Source of the DNA: Paraescarpia echinospica | Taxonomy: Eukaryota > Annelida > Polychaeta > Sabellida > Siboglinidae | Reading direction: 5' to 3' | Length of the DNA: 64,000 nucleotides | Assembly (NCBI GenBank): GCA_020002185.1 | Contig: CM034534.1 | Span: forward strand, 34,118,559-34,182,558 | Shown: positions 24,101-39,100 of the stretch, piece by piece | How the letters are laid out: the number at the start of each line of letters is the position of its first letter | Numbering within the stretch: position 1 is the first letter of the stretch | Made by a program: the position numbers and the translations under genes | Notes under the pieces: model-generated | What the model saw: only the letters and a program-made list of their open reading frames with translations | Database searches by the model: none | What the model was told of the DNA's origin: nothing

Positions 24101-27100
24101 TCCCCCAACTGTAACCTCCCTGGTGAGCCATCTTGGTGTGCTGAACGAGTACGGCCCGTGTTGGTGGAATGGGATTCATTTGTCTCCCTTTATGTGGGAA
24201 CAGTTGCCTTCTAGTTTCATTCACATCCACTTGACAGCTTGTTCTGTCATATATCAGGATGGTGAACCTCTCGATGGTTGACATACAGCTGCCATATCCT
24301 GATGCGATTGTGCCTCTGACACGGTACAAAATGCGTCAATGTATATGAATTTATTTTCAGTACCAAACAGTACCCACAATGACTCTAGTTAATCTCTTAG
24401 TAGGATGAAGGTGACGATCACAAAAACAACGACACTGTCTACTGTGCGGATCATGATGTTCTTGTAGCCACACTTTGCAGCATCACTGACGTGGACCATC
24501 ATTCTGGTGTCCGCCTCTCCATGTGGTACAAGGAGACAAGTCGCCAATATCTCACGGTTGTATGCCAATGTCAACATGTTGTGCACTGCTAAGCTGTGAC
24601 ATAGCATACGCAGCAAATTACGTTGTTCAGTACTGGCCGAATGTTGCTGAAGTTCGTGGCTTCAACATGTTGACGGCAGCTGCACTATCGATGACAACAT
24701 CAACGCCTGAATTCATCGAACAACTGTCTGGTTGTGGCAGAACAACGTTCCCCAAGCAGCATATGAAATCTGCCTTTGTTCCATTGTGGAATTTCCCATC
24801 ACGTGACAGTGTACAGACTTGGTTATCGTGTGAGAAGAACTCTGCAACATCAGTGTTTCTCACTTAAGGGAACTACGTAGTGGGATTTTTTAAATAATTA
24901 TTTCTCTACCGATTCAGTTGAAATTTTCACAGTATGTTAATATGGGTAAGGGTAATACACCAGATTTTTTTCAATTTTGTGTGTGATGTGTTACCATAGA
25001 AACGGCGGCCATATTGGATTGTAATACTGTGTTTGTTCAAACCAGTATATGTTGGTAATGGGCAGTCCAAATTCAATACAAATTGGTGTGCTTACTCCTG
25101 AAATGAAGCTGAAATATATGTAAGAGGGATTTTGCAATAGCTCAAGAATCAAATTTTTCATATATTTTACAATCGTGCTGTACTCAAAATTAGTGATAAG
25201 AGTCTACATTCATAGCACAATTTGGGAGAAATATTTACACAACAAAGAAATGGCTCTTACATGTACTGGAGCATGGACTCACCATGCACTAGCACAAATT
25301 TGAAGAAATTACACTGGTAAATAAGAGAGATAGACACTTTTGAAGTAATTATGGTGACGAAAATCTTGTATTTGAGAAAAACGCACTCAAAGTTTGAACT
25401 GCAAAATATATCTAAAAGCACATGCATATCATTAATTTCTTGTCGAAAGTTATCTACCAATATGCCTCTTGGGTAATATACTAAGTACCAAGTTCAGTAT
25501 TTACAAGATGCATAAGTAAGCAAAACCAGGTATGCATTATACACCAATAATCATTTATATATAAATATATACATAAACATGTACGTGGTCCACTGTTGAA
25601 ATGTTCCACCAGCCTAAAGCAGTGCTGGTAATACTATAAATAACAATGGTAATATGCATGTGTATGCAGAGTGAAAACAGTACTGCAGATAATAATAAAG
25701 TGCAGCAAAGTGTATATTTTATAACTATAACCAAACCAAACATTGCCATGACAACTTACTTTGATAGCATACGTCAGAGAATAATGTGTACATATCTATC
25801 AAATCAGTTCTTCAATAGCTGGGTAAATGCTTTCAAGATATACTGACATAAATGACTAACAGATAAGTAAAAGAATTGACACTGATAAATAAAGAAGATA
25901 CTTCAGTGAGGACACAAAAAAAGCAGAAGCTTTGCAATAAAACTTGTACATGCATCAGTGTGAATAGTATTGCTACTAGGTCATCTACCAATGTCTGTCA
26001 TATATGTGTCCATGCTGACAGTCACTTCACAAAAATGCACCCGATGCATAGCCAGTGCGGCTGCCACGCCTTGTAACATGAGCTACCTCGCGAGCGCGCC
26101 TTGCCTCTTTGGTGCTCGCTTGTGCCTGACGCAGTGACTGTTTCAGTCGCTGGGCATCAGCCTTCTTAGCTGATGTCACCATCTGCACGCCTGACACAAG
26201 GTCAATGATGCCGTCTTCAGTTGGAGTGGACAATCCCCGGTCAATGTACGTGTTGCGGACCACCTCCATAGCGTCGTCAAGAAGGGATGACGTTGCCACC
26301 ATGCTTGCACTTGCAACCACCTTCACGTGACTCGTGTATGTTTTGCTGGTCATGGCGTTCATGTCAAGATGGCGACAGAGCTTCACCAGCCCGCCATAAC
26401 CCACCCCCATGTCCATGGTTGCGGAGACGACTGAACGAGTCACAACAAACGGCACATTGCTGGCTGCTACACCACCGACTCGATCACTGCTGTATGTTGA
26501 CTTCAACACTGATTCACACGATGTACAGTATGTCTGCAGTAGACACACAACACCAAGGTTGCAATCAACGGAGCGAACGACGAGGGTAGCACAACCGCAC
26601 AGTGTACATAACAAGTCCTCAACCAGAGCTGACAGCACGTCACACCGGAGAATGGTAGTCTTCACATCAGCGGAGGAACCATCACCTTCAGTTGACTCGC
26701 TCACGTCCGACACTTGGCAAAACGAAAACTTCCTCTTAGTTGCTGAAGACAGGGTGGCTGATGAAGGGGTCGCTGATGTTGATGGGATCGGTTCGTCGAT
26801 TCCCTGCTCACAAAATAAATAACATTGATTAGTGGTAACCAGCTTAGAAAAGGTGTGTGGTCAACTTGTGTGTCCATATACCAATGTTTTCTACACATCA
26901 ATTCACCTGAATAACTGACATGTGTAATTCAATGTCCATGTAAAATCCCATTTTATGACAGGTTCAGTGTTGGCACACTCAGTGACAGTACGTGTCACAC
27001 CAGTCAGGTGACAGGTGAAGCCTCAGTACGACAATGCTCCAGAGTGAGATTATGCACTTATATTGAGCTATTATCATATGGAAGAAGGACATGTCAATGC

Positions 27101-30100
27101 CAACACCTAGGCTAGGGCATTCAATTTCATAGCCTAATTATTAGAAGTCCTGCTTATTGCTTACTAATTTATTTATAACGTGTTGTTTATGCAGAATAAA
27201 AACATGTTCAGATTCAGTGCACAAACTAATATAGTCATACACCGATACAGCATCACCATTTTGCCATTCCCATTGTTCATTCATGATTCAATGATCAATC
27301 GTCAACAATGACGTGACTGTCACATTGATTGGTAAAATAAGATTGATTACGACACTTGTACGTTTGTAAAGTTAGCAAACAACCAAAAATAACCATAAAT
27401 AACCTTATTAATTCAATTACATAATCACATATTATTACCTCATGCGACGTATCGTGTTGATCGTCCGCTTGCATAGTAGGTCCAGGCACCAAGTCTCCAG
27501 CCTCAGCCCCACGGCCACACACCGCTTGGTGGCGGCTCTCGTCGTCAGGTTTTCTCACTTTTTCCTTCGCTGCACGTGCTAATTGCAGCTTATTTCGCAG
27601 GCTCCGCTTCTTTGTGCCGAAACAATGCGACTGTTTTTTACTGGGCAACGGCATGTAGATTTTACAACTAAAAACGATTGCAAACGCTGAATAAAATATC
27701 GACCCGCACGTAAACAAGACAGAGAGGAAATGAACCGAGGTCGAGGTCACGCAAATCCAGCCAATGAGGCGCATCGTTCGTGTCATGTGATGGCAGTAAA
27801 CCAATCCAAAACGATTTATTTGTCTGATGATGCTTCGGTTATTCCCGCCTATACTTGGCCTACGTAAGCTATATTTAGAACACATGGACCGTATCTTGAA
27901 GGGGAGAAACTGAGCTTTCTGGCGATGGGCGCCATGTCGTAGTTGAATATAATTACGTCGCAAAAACAACGTTTGAATCGGACGTCGTTTCGCTCCAATG
28001 CGTAAAAACAAAAGACTTTGTAATGACAGGCATCACATAAAAACGTAGTTTGTTATATCAATGTGTTCATTTCATGAAATAAACAACATAGTAAAGGCAA
28101 GTTAGATAACTTAGGTAACTGAATATTTAAAAAAAACAAAAACATTATTTTTTTTGAAAATTGATTAAATTTAATGATTTCCGACTAGTCAGTTCCCTTA
28201 AACGACATATAGCTGGGAAAACAATGAGCAGTTACTTCGGAGAGCCGACAGCTAGATCTTGATTTCTCCCTTTCAGACGACGTTGCAAAGAGACAAAGAT
28301 TGTTTGTCTTGATCAGGACTCCTAGAGGTTTAGTGCAATCTATCAGATGCTCTTTCGCAAATGTGTTGTACTGCCCCTAGCCGATCTATTCTATTCTCAT
28401 CACATTGTCAACATCACACTCGTAGCAAACATCTTGCGAGTCTAGAACCAGCATATCTCTTCCTCGTTTACAAAATGGATTGCCACATTCTTGAAATGTA
28501 GAGAAACGTAACATATCCTTGAGAAACTTTGTTTGGATGTTTGTAGACTGTCTGTGGTGACCTCATCATATGTAGTTGACTCTGTAGAAGATGCAAATTC
28601 CCCGATAGGCCGCTCCGTCTCTGGACTGGATATCATTCATCGGCGAAGTGCAGCAGGGTCTTCGGTCAGACCCACTGCACCACTGTCACCCTTTTTACCA
28701 CAGTAGTATTTTGTTCATGCACTTGAAATATCGCCAACTTCAAGAACAAACATGATATCTTTGTGATAATGAAACAACCAGAGTTGACGACAAACTCTCT
28801 ATTTTCAGCTTTATGTGTGTCTGCTACAGAGCTCATGTCTCGAATGTGAACAGAAAGGTACTTGGCGTAGTGCACACGGTCTAGGGCGAAAAGACATGGT
28901 GCCAGAATTTTCAGTGTTTCCACGTACATGCCGAATTCACCGACTCTGATACATCTAACGAATAACAAGACTGCCAGCGAACTGAAGGTGAGCATTGATG
29001 AACCCAAACTTGAACTGTGGCACTCATTTTGACATCTGTGCGCGCACAAGCTGCCAAAAAAAATATATGATCATCTGCCCCACTCTGGTTGTACTCCATG
29101 TAAGTGTGACGCAGACAGTGATACAGTGCACACACAGTTATTTGGTGGGCATGGCGTGTGTGAGTAAAATGAACAACTTACTGGAAAGAATCAGCCTACC
29201 CATATGTCGTGACTACAGCCTGCACCAGCAGGGCTGTCCACCCACTTCCTGTCAGGAGGGCACCGATCATGCTTAGGGTCGCCATGTCAATGTGCATCCC
29301 ACCCAGCATTATCACAAATTGCTCTCTCCATAAATGTCTGGCCAAGTCCACTGTATCTGCTTCGCCAGAGCATACAGGGGCTGGTCCACGGTGATGACCG
29401 GTACCTGGTCAGAGTTCAGATTTCCTGTCAGGGTCTTCTCCCTTAGGCTTTCCCAGGTGCAGTCAGGGCCTGGGTTTTATCGGACAATGTGGTTTTGGCA
29501 GGTGCCATATTTACACTTGGTGGCTACAAATATCGGAGAAGGTAAACATTTTAATATTTGAAATCACTATTCCCCAAATAAAAAAATGGTAGATATGAAT
29601 GTCAGACAAGGTCAGTTTCAATATTTGAAATTTATATGCCCGAAAACCTACATTTTTTGCCCGATTAAGATGACAGCTGCATGTGTTGTAGTTCTCAAGA
29701 TATGAAGATTATTAGTTTTGGCAGCCATTTAAAAATTGCCACCAATGGCGTTCAGGGCAAATTCAGAGATGCCCCAGTGTCTAAATATTTTTGTATTTGC
29801 GAGTTATAACTAAGCACCAAGTTTCAAGCTTTTATCAAAAAGTGCATGATTTTTCAGTTATCTGCTATACTATATAGAGGCACTTTGCCTCTTGAGCATA
29901 ACACTACCACGAGTCATCTATAAGTATAACCCCCGGGAAGAAAGGTAATGTTTTAATTTGTTCATGTTGATTAATGGTTCTTATCAGTTAAAAGGGAACA
30001 CTATTCCTAGTTTTTCTTTTATTAATTAATATAAAGTTCTTAACACTAAACTAACTGTGTTGAAGGTATACCGCCCATCAAATTGTGTTTAGTAAGCCCA

Positions 30101-33100
30101 TAACAACGGTCGCAATTTGATGGTACGTCCACGGGAACATGTTCAAATAGTGAACAAAACGTCTGAACAAGCTTTATATTGGCAGTATGACTGATTCGGG
30201 CCGAGTTAACTGCTATATACCCTTTGATGTTAAACGTTCCCACATACAACACAGCAGACTTCCTGATACAAATTACTGCGCCCGCTAATTGCGGGTAGAT
30301 GAACATCAGTGTTCCTTTAAGGGTTCATACATGATTTTTAGATCACACAGCTGGGTGAATAGCATACGTTTTAATGTTGCCTTAATTATAAGTGAAATAA
30401 ATATTGTACAATAAAGGAAAATGTTATCTTTGACTTATTATATATTTACATTGCTCAACCTATTTTTATGTATGAATGCTGTCCACCTGAAATCGACCTG
30501 ATTTTTTACGTCACATTTGGGATGCGAAAAAAGCAACGGTTTTTGGAGCAGGCTCTGTGGCTCTGTTTTAGACTGTAAAAGATTCACCTTAATTGGAAAG
30601 TAACCCAAAACACATGTGTTGTAAACTACGTAAGTATAATTTTAATACCTCAAGTTGTTAATAAACAGCAACTAAAAATAACAGGTGGCAGAGGTACGTA
30701 ATTTTTCGTGTCCATCTACGTTACGTACACCTTCGGAACATTACAACCACAAAGTTAAAATGTATTACATATCAGAAATGACGTGAAACGATCGCTCATT
30801 GGCACTAATTAATTTGGGAAGTTAGTTTTCTAGAAGCATAAGTAACAAGTTTTTGACGAAGACCTTTTCTTGTGTCCATTTATCAGTTACATACCTCCAA
30901 GGAATTTGTTCCAATATCAAAATCTTCACCATTATACAACATCATGGATACCAGGATGTAACATGGATTCATTTACGGCAACGAGAACCCATCTACAGAC
31001 GCCGGAAAGTCTGCAGGCATGTTTTTCATTTTTTGTCTGATTTTTCGAAAATGGTACATACCCCCTTGGCCAAATTGTGTCATTACATACACAGTCAGAA
31101 AGTTTAAAACATATTGTTCACTGTGTTTAGATAATATCTAGCCATTATTTCTTTATAAAATATATAATATAAATTTGTTCATGTGTTGCATAACTGCTGG
31201 ATCAGACGTAACGGGGACATTTGTGTTACTTTGCCTTAGAAATTATCCACACCTTATAGGTGATATTTGATCTCAATAACATATAACTTGACCAGCATTC
31301 CGACTCCTTTTGTCGATGACATTGGTACATTATCTACCGATGTTGGGCACTGAGGATGTTCATCACTGGACCACACCCAACACTCTTTGCTCTTGGTCTT
31401 CGTTACCTCCAGCCATGTAGCGATATTCCTCATAACACATTTCCTACTTGTTATCCCACTTTCTCAGGCAGTATTTGTTTGGAGTTTGTTTACTTTTTTG
31501 AATGAAGAATTCAATTACACTACTCTGTCTTATGTAGGCATCTACTGATTGTTACATTAATTAACATATATTAGTTACAGTTAATTTACTAATCAGTGAT
31601 ACTCATAATGGTATTCCCAATAAGCTAATGCACAATTCTGCCTTTAGTTTAACATACTGTGTATATACCTTAATTTTTGCAGCATCATTACCAGGCCTGG
31701 GGTCAATTACATTGCAATGTAATATATTACTATTACTTACTTTCCTTCCTATTACTATTACATTTGAAGCAATTACTATTACATTATATTTTGGTTCAAC
31801 CTATTACTTCAATATTTGTAATCGTTACTATTACATATTACTATAGGCCTGATCATTACAAGTTTACTTTTATAAATTCTCACTAATAGTATTAAGAGTG
31901 GAGTAACTTGTTTCAGATCTTGCATACATAACCGCTGTGATCTGTAGATCTACAAATCAAACTGATAGTAAACTGCTCCCAACTGCAACTGGTTCCAGCA
32001 AAGAAGGTCTGTTTTGATCTTTCTTGATAAAAATTGGAGGTATTACAATGTCTTACAAAAATGTCCATGTTACATACTGCCTTTTCATACATTAAGCCTA
32101 TTCTGCATGGTGCAGGAGGATAATACCTTGCCAGAAATTTAGTTTAGCTATAACGCTGTTGGGTTACATTAGCTTCTAGCTGGTTCCCTTCTACCTCTGG
32201 TAGTGACCACATTGGACAAACTGAAATTTGTGTCTATGTTACCTACTGCCGTTGACCAGCATGGTAAATCTAGTATGTTTACTTAAGAAAACACCAAACT
32301 TTTATGAATAAAACACATTTCCTGCATATCTAATACATGAATATTGCTGGTTCTCAAATTAAGTCTAATCAGGATGTCATGGTCATATTGACATTAATTT
32401 GTGTCCATGTTACGTACTACCTTTGAGATTAACTTCATGTTGCCGTCTTTTGACCATGAGGAAAGTTATACCGGCTTCGATAGCAGTTATGCACAGTTAC
32501 CTCCTCCTTCAGAAAGTAAGCATTTTGAATCAAAATTATGCATTTGAATTTTCATGTTTGATATCCAGACCTGCCTACCCCAAAAACTTCCTGTCAGTAA
32601 TCCATCTTTCCATTTACACTGATTTTCAGGAATATAGGCCTGCTGTCAGTAATAGTTCAGAACCATGTCAGATATTGTCACGAAAAGAACACCACTGTCA
32701 GTAATACTTTAATACTGTGACTATGACGATAGTTGCACCCAAAACATAATTGTTTTGAAGCGTTCAGTTAACAAGGTAAGGTAGATGTTCATGACCAGCA
32801 TTGATGGAAATCAAATGTGAAGAAGCATAACTGTAATGTAAATGAATCTATACACATTGTCACTGTAATTCTGATTTTATGTAAATTTCAAAAACAGCAT
32901 GTTGACTACAAAAACTTGACAAATTATAACAATGCGTTACGTCATTGTCTATTTGTGGTGTCATTAGGATTAATATTAGTAGCCGGTATACCTAGGGCCA
33001 GGCTGTAGACTACACAGTATAGTAGCTTGACTAGATCAAAGACAAACACAAAGTCATGCCAGGGGACAGCAGAATCATTACGTTACGCTAGTCATCGACA

Positions 33101-36100
33101 TCGTCTAGTCTATTCAACTCTAGTATATAAGCCTATCCCTGTATTACAGGCTGTAAATGATAGACTACCCGGTAAACTCAATAAATACACTATTGTGAAA
33201 CAAAGCCCGAAACAAGCCAACCAAAAATACATTTGAGGAGAAATCTTTAGATATTAGTACATGATGTGGTTTGCACAAAGAGAGGCTGAAAAGAGGACAT
33301 GGCCACACACCTTGGACGGGCTTTCATCTCTATTGCCTTGTCTGCATCAGGCATACGGTGAACTCTCTTGGAAAGGCATAATGTTTCAACTGAAAACAAA
33401 AACACTCATACAAACTCTAAACATAATTATATGATACTTGATCTATTTAAGGCTAGGGGCTGGTCGAAAACAGGCATACCATATCTCCCTTAATATTCAA
33501 CAAATCATGACCAAATTTGCTACACTTGTTTATTGTGTGAAAACAACACGAAATATGAAATTACAGCTCATCTGCATAATGGTTGCCATGGTTTTCAGTA
33601 ATCAATATTCTGATAAATATATTAATCTCACATTGATTATTTTGCAATATATGGCAACAAGGATGGTTATTATATACAATAAGGGTGTTCTAGATGATTG
33701 ATTATGTATTTTCAACATTCTGTTACCAAATGTAACATAAGTTTATATTTAACAAGATTGCCACCCAGAGAATTAACTCTAGGTGGCAGATAGACAAGGA
33801 AGCCCTTTGGCTTATCGTGAGTCCGACCCTTTTATCTATGTATAGCCCGCCCTTCTGAGGTGTGTCGATTTTATTTTTAAACATTCACGTTACTAGCACC
33901 CACACAATCATTAGATAATCTGTTCCATTCATTTACAGTCCTTTGTGAAAATGAGAACTTTCTTATATCTAATCTACACTGCTCCTTTGCTAATGTAACG
34001 TCATGTCCTCTAGTCCTTCTATCTTTCTTAACTGAGAAAAAATATTTCTATCGATATTTTCATAACCATTCATTATTTTAAACACTTCTATCTGATCTCC
34101 TCTCAATCTCCTAGTCTCTAGTGTTGTTAAGTCGCATTTTTAGGCATATTTCGTAACTAAGATCCCTCAGTTTTTGTATCATTTTAGTTGCTCTCCTCTG
34201 TACACTATCTAGCATATCTATGTCCTTCCTGCGATATGGCCGCCACGCTTGAATAAAATATTCTAAATGAGGCCTATTGTTTTGTACAGCGGTATTATTA
34301 GCTCTTTTTCCTTATAAGTTATGTTTCGCCTAATTAATCCAAGGATTTGATTTCCCTTTGAAGCTGCAATTCTGCACTGCTCTGAAACCTTCATATTAGC
34401 ACTAATGGTTAACCCTAAGTCCTTTTCATTTACAGTAGTACTTAGTACAGTACCCCCCCATTGTGTATTCTACATCTTCGTTCCCATGTCCTGCGTGGAG
34501 GCATTTACATTTCCCAAAATTGAACAGCATTTGCCACTTTTCAGACCATTTGATCAACTTGTCAAGATCATCTTGTAAATGTTGTCTATCTCCATCACTT
34601 TTAATCCGTCTAAACACTTTTGTATCATCCGCAAATTTCAACACCTTGCTTGTTATTTCATCATCCAAATCGTTGATATATATTAAGAATAATATAGGTC
34701 CTAGTACTGATCCGTGGTACCCCACTCAATATCGATTTCCAGTTTGAAGCCTCCCCATCAACTACTACACGTTGTCTTCTGTCAATCAGCCATTTTTCTA
34801 TCCAGTTCATTATACCATTTCCAATGCCATGGGCCTCTAGTTTAAGCAGTAATCTTTGATGTGGTACTTTGTGGAAAGCTTTTTGAAAATCTAAGTAGAC
34901 GATATCTACTGGTGATCCCTCATCTACCCACTTAGTGATGTCTTCCAAAAAACATAACATATTTGTTATGCATAACCTCGCTTTAAAACACCCATGTTGA
35001 GATGGGTTTATCAAGTTATGTTTAACAAGAAAATCCACCATGTGATCTTTAATTAGTCTTTCTAATAATTTGCAAATCACTGATGTTAAACTCACTGGTC
35101 TATAGTTCTCTGACTTGTTTCTCGAACCTTTTTTAAATAACAGTATAATGTTTGCCTCTTTCCATTCTAAAAGAACCACTCCCTCTTCTAATGACAAATT
35201 GAAAACTGTTGCAAGCGGTAGTAGTTTGGGCGGAATCCCATCCACTCCAGGTGATTTATTATCCTTCATAGCCCTTATTTTCTTAGCTACCATTTCCGGG
35301 GTTACAATTAATTGTCCTAAATAGTCTGAATCTGCCCCCTTGAACTTAGCCTCTGGTACTGGCAGTGAACTAATATCTTCCCTGGTAAACACTGAACTAA
35401 AGTACTCATTCAGGTCTTCTGCCATTAAGAATCCCTCTGATATTATATTTCCAGCACTATCTTCTAGAGGACCAACCTTATCTTGAACTTTCTGTTTGCT
35501 TCGAACATACGCATAAAAACTCTTGCTGTCATTATATTACTAGCTAATTGTTGTTCATAGCTTCTCTTTGAATTTCTAATTTCAGCTGAAACTAGGTTAA
35601 GTGCTTCTTTATAACTGTTGTAGTCTTCATCATTTCCAATATATCTATGACTTCCACTTCATCCGTTTATACTTAATTTTTCAAATGGTTTCTTTCGATA
35701 AGTGTTTCTTTTTGGACCGTTTCCCTTGTTTTTTTAAGGGTACAAATTTATCAACTATGCATTTAATTTCACTCTTTAATATATTCCAGCATTCTGTTGC
35801 TGTCTTATTTTTCAGTGTGTTATTCCAGTCTATCTTTTCTAAATATTTCCTCATGTCCTTATACCTTCCTTTGTGGAAATTTCTCCTCTACTGCTTTTTA
35901 CTATTCCTTTCTGATTTTACTTTGATGGTAAAATGTATCTGGTTGTGATCACTACTCCCATGTGGCTCACATATCTTGACATTGTCAACTTATTCATTCT
36001 GTGAGGACAAAACTATGGCTAACACATTCTCACCCCTGGTTGGTTCTAGCACATGTCGAGAAAGGAAAGTATCTTGAATTAAAAACTTGTGGTCCTCACT

Positions 36101-39100
36101 ACCCATACTCTGTAGAGATTTCCATTGTATATGCCCGTGGTTAAAATCCCCCATAATAATAGTCCCGTTTGCTTACTTCCCTTATAGCGTTTAGTATTTT
36201 TTCATTGTCTTCTATGCTTATGTTTGGACTTCGATAAACTAACCCAACTGTTAACCAAACAGCTTCTTCGCAATCTGCTTCTCTTTCTAATTTTATTTCA
36301 TAAGCCTGGATAGATTCTTTAATATATAAAATAACTCCACCTCCCTTTCTTCCTATTCTATCTTTCCTAAACATTACATATCCTGTCAGTCCCAATTCGG
36401 CATCTGATATGTCGGTGGTGGTCCAGGATTCGGTTATACCTATTATGTGAGGGTCAATATCTTCTACCATACTGTTTAGTTCATTTCTTTTGTTTACTAT
36501 ACTCCTTGCGTTAAAACAAACACATTTATATCCAGCTTCAGAAGAGTTTTCCAGACTGTTCTTAGCCGATTTATTTGTGCTGTCTTTATCCATGCCTCCA
36601 GTTTCAGGCTTTTCTGTGAGTCCCCCCTGCGAATCTAGTTTAAATAGATGCAACCTGTCCCACCGTCAACAGATCGCAGCAGGTTCTCTGAGAAAACTGC
36701 TGCCCCCTTTCCACTAAGATGGAGGCTATCTCTCATGTACATATCTTCCCTCCCAACATAGTATCCCCATAAATCTGTGAATCCCATCCCCTCTTCTTCA
36801 CACATCTGCTCAACTAGTGCGTTGATCGTCATCCTCTTGCAGTTTCTATACGTTGCCCCCCTTCCTCCCATTACTGGCAAAATTCCTGACAGCAAGACAC
36901 ATTGTATTAACGCCTTATTGTATGCACAGCTATATTAAGAATAACTGCTGCAAATCTAATAATAATACAGCATCTACATGTAATAATGTAGCTTAATAGA
37001 GTTTACAGAATCAACATTTACTAAAAAACGCATGATGAGAAATATGCGGAAAAAACCCAGAAATGACCAGTTTCATTGAAGTGTCTGCATGGTAGCAATA
37101 GTTAACCATTGTATAAAAATGTCTTAATGTATGCATTGCAATATTGAGAATAACTGCAGCAAATGCCATTCATCTACATGTCATCATTTTTTTGTCATGT
37201 AATAATCTTCACTAAATTGACTTTTACGAAAAACTATTGTCGAGAAAACAAAAACGGCCAGCATTACTGAGATGTCTACATCAAATATATTACAGACTAC
37301 CCAAGAAACAACCTGTATTATATGTAGTTCAATATGGCGTACCAGATGAACATACCGTGGCTATGCATCAAATAGTTTGCTTATTATAATTTGAACAACA
37401 TCAGACTTATGCAAAAACTATGATCAGAAACATTTTTGGAAGTATAATATAGATCAACATGTCAAACATAATGTAGTGTTGTGCAATGAAACTGCACAAA
37501 ATAATGTTCTGTAATGCTGGACACAGCAGAGCAGAAATTTCAGAATTTACACTGTCTACCAGCTGCCAGCACTGTAGAGGTGGCCCTCACTCTCAGCCCT
37601 GGTGCATGTGCATGCACCTCTGTCAGGGCCTTCCTCTTGCGGTTGGTCTTTGTTTCCACTTTTGCCGATTCTGTATCTTTCCTGATTTGTCTCTTATCCA
37701 TGCACATGCAATTTCGATGGTGCCTCTTGACGCAAACACAGCCTTCGGTGCCCTCCTCCAGATGAGTGAATGCAGTGACTCGTTTGCATTTGATGTGCTG
37801 AGCGATATGCACCGTTCCAGCAGGTCTGGCTTGGTGAGGCGCTCGAAGAGAGACAGCAGTCGTTCGGCAGCCGGTAGTGGTAGCGGCGGGCCGTTCCTCT
37901 CGATGACTCTCCTCCGGATCGAGCCCAGCAGCCATGGCTAGCTGCCACCAACACCAATCGATGTCACACTTGTCGTGTTGTGGCTGGTCCTGCGTTGACA
38001 CATTGTGTTCGTAGGTGGCCCAGATGGCATCACGGGTCTTGGCAACGTCTTGGGCGTGCTTGACAATGTCATTGTGGTAGTACTGTGACCACTGCTTCTT
38101 GGGTAAGCTAGTTTACCCTTTCCACCGAGGCCGCAGCCTACCGCAGTCTTTGACTCCTTCACTGCCGTCTCCAGTCCCCGGAACATCCTCTTACTGACGT
38201 AGTTGATACATTCGTGCTTGATGATCTCCACATCAGGTCCTTAGGGCTGCAGGGTGTTGAGGGTCGACAAACGCAGCATCACCGTCACCAAGCAGGGAGG
38301 TGTACTCTGCATCCACCAGCTCGATGGATCTCGTCCACATCACCTTTGCTGCCTCCATCTCCATCGACCCACTTGATCCCCTGTGGTTGATGGTGCAGGA
38401 GTCCTCGTGGAGGTGTTGTCACATCTCTAGCTCCTCCCCACTCAGCGGCTTGCCAACCAACTCGCACTCGATACAGTACCTTGAGAGCACGGCATAGTCG
38501 AGTACGAGGCCTGTCAGGGTGTCGATCACGAAGCCAACGCCAATCGGGAAGCCGCGTTTCTTCCAGGTGCTGAAAAATCCCTCATGTAGCAAATTATATA
38601 AATAAGTCTCAATATGGTAAAGTGGTTGATAAAAACAGTTCTTAATATTTTGAAACATCTGCAAATTTATAAAAGCTTAGCACAAATGTGTTACCTATAG
38701 CAGGAAATAATGACATGGACACACTGTAGAATGTTATATTATATTAATAAATAATTAAAACTAAGATGTTTGTCAAAGTGTCAATCAGAAGACAACTGTT
38801 TCATAATAATAATACTATTTTGTCTGTGATAGTCAGTGCCAAGCCCAGTGACAGGATAGAGGGCGTGGCTAAGTATCTGTGACACATTATCAGTACGATG
38901 CTATTCCTGCCAACAGTGTCAGTAATACTGGATTAGTACAATTAGTACAATCACTCATGTAGTCAATTTATATTGCATTATTAGTTACTTTTTATTCAAA
39001 TCGATATTCCAAATGACTCTAGGGATTATAATTTTTAAAAAAATATGATGCGAAGGCCAGTTTCGATAACTCGGTAACCAAGGGCAACAGAAAAACTTGA

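Larger units (their letters stand above)
23437..29894 (-). mobile_element. Long-inverted-repeat DNA element carrying a PIN/XPG-like ORF
   Basis: About 23437-23720 and 29620-29894 are inverted copies of each other, diverged but clearly collinear. Shared blocks include AGATAACTG, TTTTTGATAAAAGC, GGGCAAATTCAGAGATGCCCC (GGGCAAATTCAGAAATGCCCC in the other arm), CAAGATATGA and AAATGTAGGTTTTC. Between them the minus strand encodes one decayed protein (29275-28260 and 24863-24054), split by a Kolobok-like element with TTAA ends. The outer termini are approximate and I could not define a target duplication. It fills most of rec8 intron 4. The superfamily is not one I can name. Confidence 0.7.
33722..36920 (-). 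mobile_element. CR1-like LINE retrotransposon, decayed
   Basis: Read on the minus strand, the order is esterase-like end, endonuclease, reverse transcriptase and the RPHLEY...RRATKMI tail typical of CR1 elements. The CR1-type 3' region includes WRPYRRKDIDMLDSVQRRAT (near 34220) and FSFSQRTVNEWNRLSNDCVG (near 33920). The length of about 3.2 kb indicates 5' truncation. Several frameshifts and stops make it inactive. It lies in the same orientation as rec8. Confidence 0.88.

Noticed and set aside
26287..26822. Plus-strand frames of 100 and 137 codons
   Set aside because: They lie antisense to exon 2 of the Kolobok-like ORF, whose minus-strand frame has family motifs and splice support.
30046..30306. 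86-codon minus-strand frame (GYIAVNSARISHTANIKLVQ)
   Set aside because: No recognised domain and no splice sites that fit REC8 phases; it falls in a possible small TTAA element.
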